From contig NC_083602.1 in NCBI RefSeq assembly GCF_029168945.1, positions 73,552,600 through 73,616,599 of the forward strand: 64,000 nt of DNA. Reading direction: 5' to 3'. How positions within the stretch are numbered: position 1 is the stretch's first letter; the number at the start of each line of letters is the position of its first letter. The notes beneath the pieces are model-generated. The model was not told the DNA's origin, searched no databases, and was given only the letters and a program-made list of their open reading frames with translations. Shown piece by piece: positions 22,301 to 34,420 of this stretch. The position numbers and the translations under genes are program-made. This DNA comes from Cannabis sativa (lineage: Eukaryota > Streptophyta > Magnoliopsida > Rosales > Cannabaceae).

Positions 22301-24876
22301 ATTTGAGTTGTAAATTAATTTAAATTAATTTTGTAACAACTTAAATTGAAGATTTTTCTAAATATTTATTGGAAATTATTACTAAGATGGAAATAATTCA
22401 TGTTATTTTCAAAATCATCTAAGTAAAATTTATAAATATTAAATTAAAATTTATATTTAGAATTTTTCATTCTAAATTGGAAATTTTAATTAAATAAATA
22501 TATATTTAAAATAAATAGAATAAATAAAGAGAATCAAAGAAAATACAACTCTTTTTAAATAATGAGCTTTATTGTTAAGATATTCGATCTCCATTGTGGG
22601 TTTTACACCGCGTTTGTTTTAGTGAGTAATCCTCCCTAATGGAGGAACGTTCATTAGCAATTTCGCACCGTTTAACCTCGCATGATAAGTAGTTTGTAAG
22701 TGTTTTCTATGGTATGGATCACCCTAATGGTGGCGACCATACTTGACTTGCAAATTATGAAACAATGGTGGAAGCTCATAAGATAGAATTGCCTTGACTC
22801 TCGCCTAAACGGGACAACGCTGAATTCCAATCTTGATCGAATAAAAGGTTGCTAGAATGGATATCATTTTAGATGAGCTGACAACTCTATTCAATGGATG
22901 ATGCTTTGACACTCGCCTAAACGGGACACTGTATCAGTTTGTTGAAAAACCTTGGAAATTATTTAGGATTGTAAGTTTTAGTATTTTCACTTGTCATTCC
23001 TACTTGCTATATGTTTATAATTTCTGAATTGTGTATGAATTTATATTGAACCATGTTATTTTCTGTTATTAAGTTGTAGTTTAATTTCGAATCTTCATTG
23101 TTGGTCTAACATGTTTGTTTTTCTAATGAGATAAATCCCTAATGGATTTTCACCATTAGACATACATAATAGTGTAAGATCTCGAAAGATAAATATTGTA
23201 TATGCAACATCTAGCTGTTCATCAATTGATGACACCTTAGACTAGTATTTTTACAATATGAAACAAGAAGATTACATAAATAAGATTACTTTGTCTTTCG
23301 CTAATCGAAGCATCGTTGGATTCTTATTTATAAACGAAATTATCCTAATTCCTCTTAGCTTATTCATTTCGAATTAGCTCCATAATATATCATTGTATGA
23401 ATGGTCTATAAATCATTTCATGTCATTATATTTTCTCTTAAGAAATTAAATGACGCATATGATTATAATCCCGAAATTCTATTCCCAATTGATATAAATC
23501 CTCAATCTTAGAAATCTCCTACTTGTATGGGCAAATCTGACTTAGAGTTTGTATTAGTAGTGCTGGTCCAAGATAGAATTACTCATAATATTTGGTATAA
23601 ATTTAAGTCTTTGACTTTAATTTTAGATTCCAAATAGAAATTTTCTTATATTTCTAATTCCAGAATACAATACAGTTACACTTTCTCAAGTGTTTAATAT
23701 CCATCTTCTATTAATGGATTAAAACTGTATGGAATATGAGTTAGGTATTCTGTGACCAGGATCCACTTGAAGTATTCTAAGAACTCTTTGATGTAACTAT
23801 ACCTAAGTCATCGAAAGACACTACAATTTTTTTTAATCTATGGCATTTGTATCTTGTTCATAGTGGATTTGACAAGATCAATCTCTGCAAAGAGTTAATA
23901 TGCCTATATCCACTGAAAGTAGTTCATCTCATTCGCAGATGGATGTACATTCAGGGGTGGATATGAGTTTTTCGTTGTATTCTTAAAACGATAACTCTAG
24001 ATTATACCTTATGCAAAGAAATTTGAAATGTTTAAAAATTTCATTAATTTCTAGCAATGGTTAAAACCATTAAGGTAAGTGGTTAAAGATCTTGCGAACT
24101 GATAGGGGTGGAGAAATAGTTAGTAGATATGCAGTTCAAAGATCATTAAATTGATTTTTGAATTATATCCAAACTTACCTCCCCAGAAATTTCGAGTTGC
24201 ATGTTAATGATTAGTTACTAGTCGTTGCCTAATTCCTTCTATGGTAATACAATTTCAGAATGATGTAATGGTTGTATACTTAATGTAAAACATTACTAGA
24301 TTCATGGATGACCTAATCAAAAATCTTAAGAAAAGCTAGAACTGTTAACCATGGTTTGTTAGCTTTTCTAAGTGATTAGGGGTGGACCATCCCATTGTCA
24401 ATAGATAAGAAAGTGTTTGTTCAAACAAATACTACTTTTCTAAGAAAATGACTAAGTCTGAAAAACAAGTAGCAAATAAAGGAGATATTTTTCTTGATTC
24501 CAAAAGTGTTCTATCATCTTATATAACATATGATGATCCCACTGCCTCTGTTGTCTTGTCACAACCAAAGAGGTTAATACCATTTAGTTTTCTTCGACAT
24601 AATTCACGGTACCTTGTCGTAGTGGGAGAGTTTCTAGGAACTCACCTTCTTATGACTTGGGAGACACTAGTGATTAAAATCCATTGTGAGTTTAAACAAG
24701 TAATGGATTGTCAAGATAAGAAACTAAGAAGAAAGCCAATAGAACTATGGTTTAATCCATTCACATGGAGTAACCTAAAGTTTTCTATTACAAGGACATG
24801 AAAGGAAATTTTCGTTTATAAGTCCATTCAATGGACTTAACAAAACTTCCTGTTCCTATTATTATAGGTTTGAGTT
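19365..24876 (+). other. Leader and first half of the internal region of LARD-3
   Basis: AT-rich and non-coding. It contains the 10-bp palindrome TGCGATCGCA (19659-19668) at the place where LARD-2 has its hairpin cluster. It also has three CTAAT-loop hairpins (22630-22646, 22720-22732, 23133-23149) and AGGGGTGGA motifs near 23954, 24110 and 24368. Where gag begins in LARD-2 this copy instead has a diverged second version of the CCCTAATGG block (about 23087-23190). The 117-residue frame at 24448-24801 shows no family motif and overlaps sequence that is non-coding in the sister elements. Confidence 0.7.
19367..19378 (+). promoter_or_regulatory. Degenerate primer-binding site of LARD-3
   Basis: TTGCCTCAGAGC two bases after the LTR; 9 of 12 positions match the initiator-Met type site TGGTATCAGAGC. 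The mismatches fall at partly different positions from LARD-2, as expected if both decayed from an intact site. Confidence 0.6.
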
Positions 24877-27222
24877 TGTAACACCCTAACTAACATAGGC
24901 GTATTACGTGATTTTTAAACATACTGTGCAGCTCGTTGCTAATCATCGAGGTTTATGGAAAAACGTGATTAATTAAAATTTTTGCTTTTTAATTAAACTT
25001 ATAAAATAATATTACAAAAGACTCGGGATCCCAATTATAAAATCATTTACAAAAAGATTTAACTGTTTAACTGATACATAAAATAAATGTCGTCTAACGA
25101 CCAGTTACAAAATCAGCCTCGCTGTCCCGATGATCGTACGCTCCAGGCCTAACCGCCCCGACATGTACAATCTTCTCAAGCTCGCTCACGGTCCATCAGC
25201 TTTAGCCTTGCCTTTACCTACACATAAACGTAGAACTGTGAGTCGACAGACTCAGTAAGAAAAGCATAATAATACTCATACATAATCCCGGTTATGATCA
25301 GACGCCCATACCCCTGATCATAACCCTAACTGCCGTGTCCAACACGATACTGAGTCCCGCTACTGCCGTGTCCAACACAGTACTGAGCCACTACTGCCAT
25401 GTCCAACATGGTACTGAGTTCTGAACGTTCATAGGGACGGTACTATTGACACGTAACAACCTGATCGGTCGAACCGGTCATACTCCGGCTGCTGGTCATA
25501 CTCCAGCATGTACCGACGTGTTACTATATCCTCCTAATTGGTCGAACCGGTCATACTCCGCCCGGTCATACTCCAGCTCGTACCGACGGATACGTCAATA
25601 GTACGGAACCACCAACCAAGTGTCACTGATCGGTCAACCTACGGTCATACTCCGCCGCCGGGTCATACTCCAGCCTGTACCGACGTGACAGGGTTGGATG
25701 GTTCGAAGCCAACATACATAACTAATGTAATCTAATAGGCTTCCTACATGCACGCTAAACATGTAATCTACATATGCATACTGTTATACTAATCTTACCT
25801 GGATTCCAAATTCGAGTGTGCCTGGCCAACCCGACCGGAACTTTAGCCGAGCTGACATGTGCTCCTAAACCATAAAAATCACAACACTATAAGTGACACG
25901 CTAAATCACTTCCCGGGGACTTAAACTAGGAACTAAAAGTTTCCCTATCGATAAAAAGCATGGCAATACCCCTTAAAACATAAAAACGAGGAAAAACACG
26001 GTTCGAAAATTCCCCAACCCGTTGCAGGTTGCCCAACCGAATTCCGGTTCGGGAATTACCGGACCTTCATCCGAATTCGGTTGCACAACCGAATCCAGGT
26101 CTAGAATTTTTCAAAAATTCCTAACTCAACCAAATCAAACCCAATTCATACCAAACCTTCCAGACCTGCTCTAAATACCCCAAAGAACATTTCCAAGGCA
26201 TAAAAATAACCTAGAAACCTCAGATACAAAATTTGCCATTAAAGCTCAAGCTTTGAGTTCTAATCTCAAACTTGAGCAAATCCCACAAACATGCATTCAA
26301 ACCTGGTTAATTCTACTTAAATATGCATGATTAAGCTTCTGAACACAAACAAAAACAACAAAGAACAACACAAGAATGCATTACACAACATTTCTTCAAA
26401 ATCACATATTTTACATAGAAACTCAAAGCTTTGCACAACCTATCTAACATGCTTTCAAAACCACTTAAATAACCCTAATCTAACAAGCTTTAAACTACAG
26501 AAATCAAGACAAACTTACAGCAGCCACAGCAACTAACAATTAAGCATGCATCAACAATACTCATCATTTTTTTCCAAGAACCAAGAAATAAAGTTAGAGA
26601 GACCTACCACAACAAAGGATTACTTGAATATAGGTTGAAACTAGCTGAAAATCAAAGCAAAAATCCAGCTTCAAGCACCCATATGCCCAGCCGAAATAGA
26701 GAGAAAAAGAGAGAGAAAGCTTTTCCAATTTTTTTTTCTAATTTTTTGCTAAGTGTTGAGAATGAGGAGAAAAATGAATAAATGCCACATATACCATTTT
26801 ATTTCAGCCACCAATTAAACAAATAAACATTTATTTTTCAATTTAATCAAGTCACTAAAAGACAAAAGTCATTGGGGCAAAAAGACCATTTTTCCCCTCC
26901 ACACTAAAATCACATAAATCATACTAAAGGGTATTTTTGGGAAATTCTAAATTCCCGGCCATTCCCGACATTCCCAATGTCTAAAACCAGTCCCAAACTA
27001 CTAACATACTAAATTGTGATTTCTACTGAGCCAAACGCCGAGTTCCAAAATACCGGGCACCGGAAATGCAAAATATGAAAACTACTGAATAACATAACCA
27101 TGCATTTCTGAATTCCATAAATAACAGTATAATAAATTATTTAAATAGCTATAAATAATTTTTCATAAATAATCATGATTAACTGCTAATTTCCAAATTA
27201 ACTAAGCGGGCTTTACAGAGTT
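24872..27222 (-). mobile_element. Solo LTR of a chromovirus-type gypsy nested in LARD-3
   Basis: A 2341-bp LTR at 24877-27217 (TGTAACACC...CTTTACA on the + strand, so the LTR reads on the -) flanked by perfect gagtt duplications (24872-24876, 27218-27222). It is the same family and orientation as the LTR at 57770-60127, with close similarity throughout. It carries two tandem-repeat arrays (25330-25420 and 25465-25695) and AATTC-centred palindromes near 26040-26095. No internal sequence is left. Confidence 0.93.
25330..25695. repeat. Minisatellite arrays inside the gypsy solo LTR
   Basis: First array, 25330-25418: three units of about 30 bp, each with a CCGTGT-CCA-ACACGG type inverted repeat followed by TACTGAG. 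Second array, about 25465-25695: three units with GGTCGAACCGGTCATACTCC or a variant, a second GTCATACTCC and GTACCGACG. Both arrays are also in the LTR at 57770. Confidence 0.85.
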
Positions 27223-28097
27223 TATCTAAACCTATGGCTTGTGGTATACCTGGTAATTACTTACTCTAATGCAAGCAACTTACTTTAGTAAGATGCTGAA
27301 GCATTTTCTTTCTAATGGCAATCTATAGAAGCTTCACAACTTCTTAGGTATAGATTTTATTTATCTAAGGAAAAGTCTTAACTATTCCAGAAAAGATAAA
27401 GCCATGAAAGAATTTCTTATATCAACAGTGAGAGGTCTTAGATATGCTTTTGTATGCCTTAGACCAGACACCTGCTGTTGAGTGGGAGTAATGAGTAGGT
27501 ATCAGATTAATCCAGGAGAAGAACATTGGAAGACAATCAAGTAAATCTTAAGGTAAATAAGAGGAACTATATGTTAGTCTATAAGGGTGTGTTTAAAACT
27601 CTTAGACTACACCATATCAGATTTCGAAATTTGCCTTTGTGCTAGTAAATCTTTCTGATAAGATGGTGGTTACTCTGGGGGTGGAATAGTGATTTTGGAG
27701 AAGTGTAAAAACCTATCTGAAGTCTCTAGGTCTACCAGAGAGGGACTGAATGTTAAAGCTGCAGGAAAGGTACTTATTCAGTCTAAGGAAAGTTCTATAC
27801 ATCTTTGGCACCATTCCAAATTGCCTTAAACTACTAGTGTTATTTCATGATTAACCAAAAGTAGTTGCCAAAGGTATAGAATCCAGTATCCCGAGAGAGT
27901 AGACATATAGAGAGGAATTTCACATTATCAATGATTTTGTGATTAAGGAAGAGTAATGGTGGAGAAAAGGTTGTGGTTATTTCAACCTTTCAGATCCTAT
28001 TACGAGGAGTTTACTACTACTACACTTGATTTGTATATCAAGGTGTTGAGATTATTTGAAATGCACTTTTTGTTTTATATTAGTGCAAGTGGGAGTT
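27223..28097 (+). other. Second half of the LARD-3 internal region with polypurine tract
   Basis: Non-coding post-gag sequence homologous to 1840-2359 (LARD-1) and 14862-15395 (LARD-2), including the GGTGGTTACTCTGGGGGTGG block near 27663. The polypurine tract GTGGGAGTT sits at 28089-28097 against the 3' LTR. Confidence 0.7.
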
Positions 28098-29990
28098 TGT
28101 TGGGTTTTATGCCCTAAATAAAACTCATTTCAATATAATCAGATTTACTTATTAATATAGATCAGAAATAACATTTAATGTTGCATGGTTCACATGATTT
28201 ATTTCATGATTATATGTACATAATGTATAAATTCATCTGAAACCCTTTTCACATACTTGATCTTGTTTATTGTGCCGTCAACACATTGGAAAGTAAACAT
28301 GCCTATGTGAATAAAGTTTCCTAGATTTATCAGACACAGGGTTTTACTGATATGATAATCTACAACAAGAGTTTACTTGTATTTGGAGAAATACTATGTT
28401 CTTTCCAGAACATTGGTTGAAGTAAAGTTTCGTGTTGGATGCATGGAGTATGCATCGGAAGGGACCGATATTGAACTTTGACTTAGATTTAATTAAACTT
28501 ACCGTAAAATCTATTCAAGTCAATATCGCCTAGTTGATCCTAGATCAAATGATCTTAATCCTGTTATGATTAGGCTCAATCTTGAAAGGCTATTCGTGTT
28601 CCTTGAATTGTTAGTTAAGCCTACTTTTAGGTCAGGGTGATACGTACTTTTTGGGAACACGGTAGTGCCATTGAGTGGGAGCGCTAGCATAAACATGGAA
28701 TCTATAGCTTCTATCTGGCAAATAGTAAGCAAAGGATGATCTCCTTCGAGCTTGACCAAACGAAATAAATGGTGGAGATCTCATTTCACATAAGCTGAAA
28801 TATCATTTATACGGGGTTAAGTGTTTTAAGGATAAAATACATAGTAGGGTGTTACGGTAATTTAATCCCTTTACTGTGTAGATCATTCATATAGAGGATC
28901 ATTGATCAAATTAGGATTATAACAATGGATAACTAATGATGTGTCTATATGGTGGAATATATAGAGCATTCTATATACTGAGAGTGCAATTCTAAGTTCT
29001 ATGCGTGGATTCAACGAAGAATTAATAAGTTAGTGAATTTTAGTGCTAAATTCTTGATCTACTTATTGGAAGCTCGGTTATATAGACCCATGGTCCCCCC
29101 ACTAGTTGAGATAATATTGCTTGTAAGACTAATGTAATTGATTTTGATTAATCAATTATAATTCACAAATTAGACTATGTCTATTTGTGAAATTTTCACT
29201 AAGTAAGGGCGAAATTGTAAAGAAAGATTTTATAGGGGCATATTTGTTAATTATGATAATTTGTATGGTTCAATTAATAAATATGATAAATGACAATATT
29301 ATTTAATAATTATTTATAGTTATTAAATAGTTAGAATTGGCATTTAAATGGTTGAATTAGAAAATTGGCATTTTTGAGAAAATCAGATACAAAAGGTGTT
29401 AAAATTGCAAAATTGCAAAAAGCAAGGCCCAATCCACTAAGTGTATGGCTGGCCACCTCTTGTATGTATTTTAAGTTGATTTTTTCATTATTTTAATGCC
29501 ATATAATTCAAACCTAACCCTAGTGGAATGCTATAAATAGATAGTGAAGGCTTCAGGAAAATAAGACTCTTTCTTGACACTTTCTGAATCAGAAAAAACT
29601 GAGCCTTCTCTCTCCCTATCTGGCTGACCACTCCCTCTCTTCTTCTTCAATATTTCGAAATCCTTAGTGATTAGAGTAGTGCCCACACACATCAAGCAAT
29701 ACTTCAATCATAGTGAGGAAGATCGTGAAGAAAGATCATCAGCAAAGGAGATTCAGCATCAAAGATTCAGAGAAAGAGATCCAGGTTCAGATATTGATAA
29801 TGCTCTGCTACAGAAAGGAATCAAGGGCTAGATATCTGAACGAAAGGAGTCATATTATTCCGCTGCACCCAATGTAAGGTTTCTTAAACTTTATATGTGT
29901 TTAATTTATCGTTTTAGAAAGTTCATATTTAGGATGTTAATAAACATACTTGTTAGTAGATCTAAGATCCTGGTAAAATAATTTCCAACA
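28098..29990 (+). repeat. 3' LTR of LARD-3 (1893 bp)
   Basis: Same ends and length as the 5' LTR, with TATAAATAG at 29532-29540. Followed by the atttt duplication (29991-29995). Confidence 0.93.
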
Positions 29991-29995
29991 ATTTT

Positions 29996-30322
29996 AGGGA
30001 TGGCAGAAGGGTAGTACGAATGACGCTAGCCCAGCCTCATTGGTGCATCATAACATGGAGGATGGGCCCCTGTTTTAGAAACAACCATTTCAAGCCTTCT
30101 CCTTTTCCTGTCGAGGCCACTGTCACACGGAGCTTTAGAAGAACTGGTTCTTTCCATAGCAGACCTAATGTACCTGCCAAAAATTAGTATGACGCTAAAC
30201 AGGTTAGCATGATACAAGATCCCAGCTCTCTCACTGGTAGAGGTTGCATGCACGGTGCCAATGTTCCTAGAACAAATAATCGCACACAATATGCACCGTC
30301 TTAACTCCTCAAAAACTCTATG
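29996..30322 (-). pseudogene. Antisense accessory ORF of the Tat-like element, upstream part
   Basis: If LARD-3 and one atttt copy are removed, the - strand frame running down from a TGA at 30323-30325 joins the frame at 17466 in phase. The only stop in this part is at 30026-30028. The stretch includes NIGTVHATSTSERAG, FGRYIRSAMERTSS and the very basic LDRKRRRLEMV. I do not recognise a domain. Continuity of one frame across a 12.5-kb insertion supports this being a former coding region. Its true N-terminus may lie further up, around 30650. Confidence 0.5.
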
Positions 30323-30932
30323 TCAAGTAAATGATGATAAAGAGAACTTACTAGTTGGACGGGTGATCGTTGTGATGTGTCTTGTCAAGATGAATGCCTG
30401 TTTGGGATCAAAGTTGCTAGAAAGTCTTGTGAGAAAGAGGAAGAGATGGAACCAAATGCTAAGACTCTAGTACGACAGGCAAAAAAAGTGTGAAGTGTAA
30501 AATGGTTGTTAGGCACCTAGAAGTTGTGACTTCCACGAGAAGCAAACGGTTTAACTCATTCAACCAAGGGACGTCTGACAGTTGGATAAGTGGGAAGCTA
30601 AGAAGGTGTATCAACTCCCAACTTTTGGCTTCCACCACTGCATGCTTCATGAAAAGTGCTCATCAAATGGAAAGTCTGCTCAATCCAATTGCCCCTTATT
30701 TTTGGCATCTCACCAAACACGTACCCGTCACGTGCACAAATCTCAAAGGTCAGCATTTAAAGCCCTGAGGAGAAAATAAAGGAAATAATACCTTCTCACA
30801 ATGACACTTCAATTGGTGGCTGATGAAGTGATGTAATAAAGAGCCTATCTTAATCCCACATGCTCGAGATCAATCAAGGAGGAACATGGCAAGCTCCCAG
30901 ACCGTGTTACATCCCGAAAGCTTGGGGGTAAA
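30323..30932. other. Old Tat-like element, segment 3, up to its polypurine tract
   Basis: Probably contains more of the antisense ORF in a shifted frame (the - strand is open at 30459-30650), but no motif confirms it. CTTGGGGGTA at 30921-30930 is a polypurine tract two bases before the LTR. Confidence 0.5.
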
Positions 30933-31694
30933 TGTTATCCACATTTTTGTAACCATGACACGTGGATTTTAAACAAGGAGGGTTAAGAAGTCGTTTGCCA
31001 ACCAACTTAATGGCCTGATGCTCTAGGAGGACCTAACTCAAGGAAAGGGCTTTCGTGATCGAGAGTTCCTTGGCTGCCAGTGATGCGGGGGGTATCCGTG
31101 AGCTGAAGTCTTCCCCAGTCCCAGGAGCCAAAGCCATCTACTCCCACAAAGAGTATGGGTTTTTCCTAGAAGAATATAGGCCTTTTTGGACGTGTGTAAC
31201 TAGGCTACACTCTTATTACGCGGAGGCTTTGCTCGTACATGTCAGGCTACAAACCTAGTGACCAAGCCTTTATAGGTACGATGTCAGAGGTTGTCCCCCA
31301 TGACACGCTATCGTACACGCCCTGGAATGACACACGTATGAGGCCCAACCAGTACAATCTGGTACCCTTAAATGCCATATAAGGAAAAGGCCACCTACTA
31401 AATTTTTCCCAAGGATGGTCAATCTAAGCCAACACATGAATTAAAGTTGTCCTATAAATACCCCTGTGAAACACAAATAAAGGAGGGAACATCATTTGGG
31501 AAAAAACTCATTCTTCCAACTTTTTGCAAACACACCTGTAATGAGCTAAATAATATTATATAGAGAAACTCTAGAATATCCCTACTAAGCTTTCTCTTCT
31601 TTAAGAGGAACCTTCTTTAATGCCTAAATCACGTAAAAAATCTCTTATTTTTATTCTATTTTTTATTCCATTATTTCTTTCTTAAGCTTTAACA
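30933..31694 (+). repeat. 3' LTR of the Tat-like element (about 762 bp)
   Basis: Starts TGTTA and ends TAACA, an exact 5-bp inverted repeat, and begins two bases after the G-rich tract CTTGGGGGTA. TATAAATA at 31453-31460 on the + strand fits an LTR promoter. There is no flanking duplication (gtaaa versus atatc), as expected if the left side is the element's interior. The right boundary is inferred from the terminal repeat alone. Confidence 0.65.
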
Positions 31695-34420
31695 ATATCT
31701 AATTCTCAAAAAAACTCAGTAAACATGGAGTTTATAGTGAATAACACATTTAGGCTATCTCACAAAGTCTAGCCCACAAAGAAGAAGATGTGTTGACTAG
31801 GTAGGTCAATTTTGGCTGGATTTGGTCAACGATGTGTGCTTTGATTGTGGGCAATTAATTGTGAATTAATTACTTCATATTCATTTCAAGAAGTTTCCCC
31901 ATTTAATCTGATATAGTACTTACTCGAGATCTAGAAACTGTTATTTCCTTATTTATGTGCATGAATAAAAAGGGAAACTAGCAGAGTATTCTAGGAATAT
32001 GCTGTCTCAACCCTTCGGTCTCATGGTACTGGACTTGCTTTTGGGGATAATTTTCCAATGGTGGAAGGCTCTATATGGACGTGTGGAGGTTAAAAGACAA
32101 AATCATTAATTTCTAGGTGCTACTCGATCGTAGAAGGTGGCTTCCGTCTTTCAGTGTAGAACATCCACGTGTTAGTTGCATGGTGATGGAAAGGGTGCAT
32201 CCATCGAGGAGTTGCTTTCAAGAAACAACTATATATTGATGGTTGTTCACTTTTTGGCACAAAAATCAAAAAATGTCATCTTCATCATTACTTTGCGCCT
32301 TAATCTTGGGGAGCATTAATTGTAGAGATGCACGTGGATTGTGGAAATCCCAGTCCATTGGATTAAACTTGTGTTTCTGGTGATTATATTGTGAACCATC
32401 TGTATTCTTTCATGTGGATTGCTCTTTCTAGGTATAAATATCTTTTGTGAACTCTTGTTACTTTTTTTTTCTCTCATTTTCAAATTTTTACCCTTCAAAG
32501 TTTATACTCTACTCTACATCATTTGAAGTTGAAAGTCGAATTTAGAACCCAGTCGTCTTCTTCAACTTTGAAAACGTCGTGGACTTTTTCCTTTTTCTGT
32601 TGTTGAGGATTAAGGCAGGAGAATTCTTGCATCATCAACCCCCAGTGATCAAGACTTTTACACTAAGAGAAATTGCAAACCTGCATATTAATGCAAAAAT
32701 TGATTCGCTGATCGCTTTCACATCTCTTCTCCGTGAAAGGTTCGATTAACATCCCCAACCCGATCCAGTGACAATTACCATGACATCTCCACTTTCGATA
32801 CCATGTATGTGGTTTCTTCGTCTCTGAATTGTGTTCTCTAGATTTTCTATAAAAGGTTTTGCATGTTTTGATTTAGGATGTGATTAGGGTTTTTTATTTG
32901 TGTGATTATTTTCGTAGATAGGTTTAGGCATCACAAACAATACCATTTTTTGAATTAAGAATTTCTTAAAATCGAGCATTTTGCACTAGTCGTGTTGGTA
33001 AACTTTTCCCCACGTCCAAAATTCTTTTGATTTTGGGCTCTCGATTAATCTCCATTGTGCTTTTCCTCTTTGTTGTTCTTGACTTCCTATCTAGAACGAA
33101 GGACTCCTAGAAGTTCTCGTTTCTGGATAGTTATTCTAGTTGGGACCTCTCCAATCAGTTCATGGGGGAGGACCCGTAGCTCCCTTTCTATGTTATGTAG
33201 TTAGGGTGGCTGAATGCTTGGATTTTCTTCTTTTGTATAGAAATCATGCCTAGACAGACTCGGAGGAGGCATTTATGGAGTAGGAAAATGCTCCAAAATT
33301 GATTTTGAATGAATATCCATGGGAGATGGACCAACACATAAACAAGTTCAAGATCAACAATAATCTGAGGATTCAACCCAGCCATAGCCACATCTATCCA
33401 TTCTTGTCTTACTTTAACAGCTTTATATGTACTTTTTTTATCTTTTGGGGGATAAGGATCTCCCTCTTTATGTGTGCGGACACAATATTTTATACCCTTA
33501 CCATGGGCTTTCTAAGTACGCAGTACTATTTGATTTACTCTATCGACATCTGCATTTTTATCTATAGAGTTTGCGAAGTTTTAATGCTCTTAGCCTTGTG
33601 AGGTTTTAGTTTCGAAGGCCTAAACCTTTAGATTTTTAATTAAATGCTTAAACATACATATTTTTCTTATTTAACAAGTCATCTGTACTCCTTTGAATAT
33701 GATTCCAATGGCCTGCACCTTGGTATCGACTTGTTTTGAAGATTTTTTTTTAAAAGTGCTTTTACTTAAAGGATTTTTGAAACTTAAATAATCAATTAAC
33801 TTGAGCTAATTATTTACTTTAGAATTAGACCTTTTTTGGTAAATACCATTTGGTTTTTAGGGTTTTTTGAACTTATATATTAAATTAATATAAATAATAA
33901 ATTTATTTTAGTAGCCTGAATATCTTAATTGTGTTAATCTGAATTAACCATGAAGCCATAACTTCTATTCTAAGTTAACCTAGATTAACTGTTAATATAT
34001 TAAAACTGATTCCAAGCATAATAAGGTAGTGGCTTACTTCTGGCTCCTTGAGGTTCTAGTTTCAGGCGATACTCATTACTCTTTACTTGGTTAATTGCAA
34101 GATTAACTTCAAATATAATAAGGTAGTGGCTTACTTCTGATTCCCCGAGGTTCTTGTTTCAAGCAATACTCCCTACTCTTATACTTTTTATTTAATTTTT
34201 TTGTTTCTTGCAAAAGAGATATAACTTTATAACAATATAATGTATGCTACCCCCAAGTGATTGAAAGTTGAGACTTTTGATCACTTGTTACATCATAAAA
34301 CTTTCAAAGACCAAATATGAAATGAAAACTTTTTCTTTTATTCAGATACTTCCTGCCCTAAGGCGTACATGGAAATTAAAAACAAAAAATAAAAAGTAAA
34401 GAATGACAGAAAGGAATCTG
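31695..34420. other. Unassigned sequence, probably including the 3' end of the - strand Tat-like gypsy
   Basis: No coding frame with a recognisable motif. A + strand TATAAATAT lies near 32434. TACCCCCAAG at 34248-34257 is the exact reverse complement of the polypurine tract at 30921-30930, and ATAACA at 34229-34234 would begin a - strand LTR as TGTTAT. That would place the 3' LTR of the - strand element to the left of 34234. I cannot fix its left end; TGTTATG at 33191 is one candidate. Confidence 0.4.
34018..34185. repeat. Two-copy tandem duplication, period 97 bp
   Basis: AAGGTAGTGGCTTACTTCTG begins at 34023 and at 34120, each followed by a gaggttct(a/t)gtttca block and by ctac/ttac-type sequence. 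The copies differ by several substitutions. Confidence 0.75.

Larger units (their letters stand above)
17472..29990 (+). mobile_element. LARD-3: complete LTR element with no gene
   Basis: Two LTRs of identical length (1893 bp), TGTTGG...CCAACA, with a perfect atttt duplication outside. The inside has a degenerate primer site, a leader homologous to LARD-2 up to about 23080, and post-gag sequence homologous to LARD-1 and LARD-2 from about 23940. No gag lies between them, so this copy carries no protein. LTRs differ by roughly 2-3% by eye, so it is younger than the copia element at 42919. A gypsy solo LTR is nested at 24877-27217. Confidence 0.92.

Noticed and set aside
24448..24801. 117-residue open frame inside LARD-3
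   Set aside because: No motif; homologous positions in LARD-1 and LARD-2 are non-coding; position explained as post-gag sequence.
30490..30779. Two overlapping + strand frames of 65 and 92 residues
   Set aside because: Opposite to the likely antisense ORF region of the Tat-like element and without recognisable motif.
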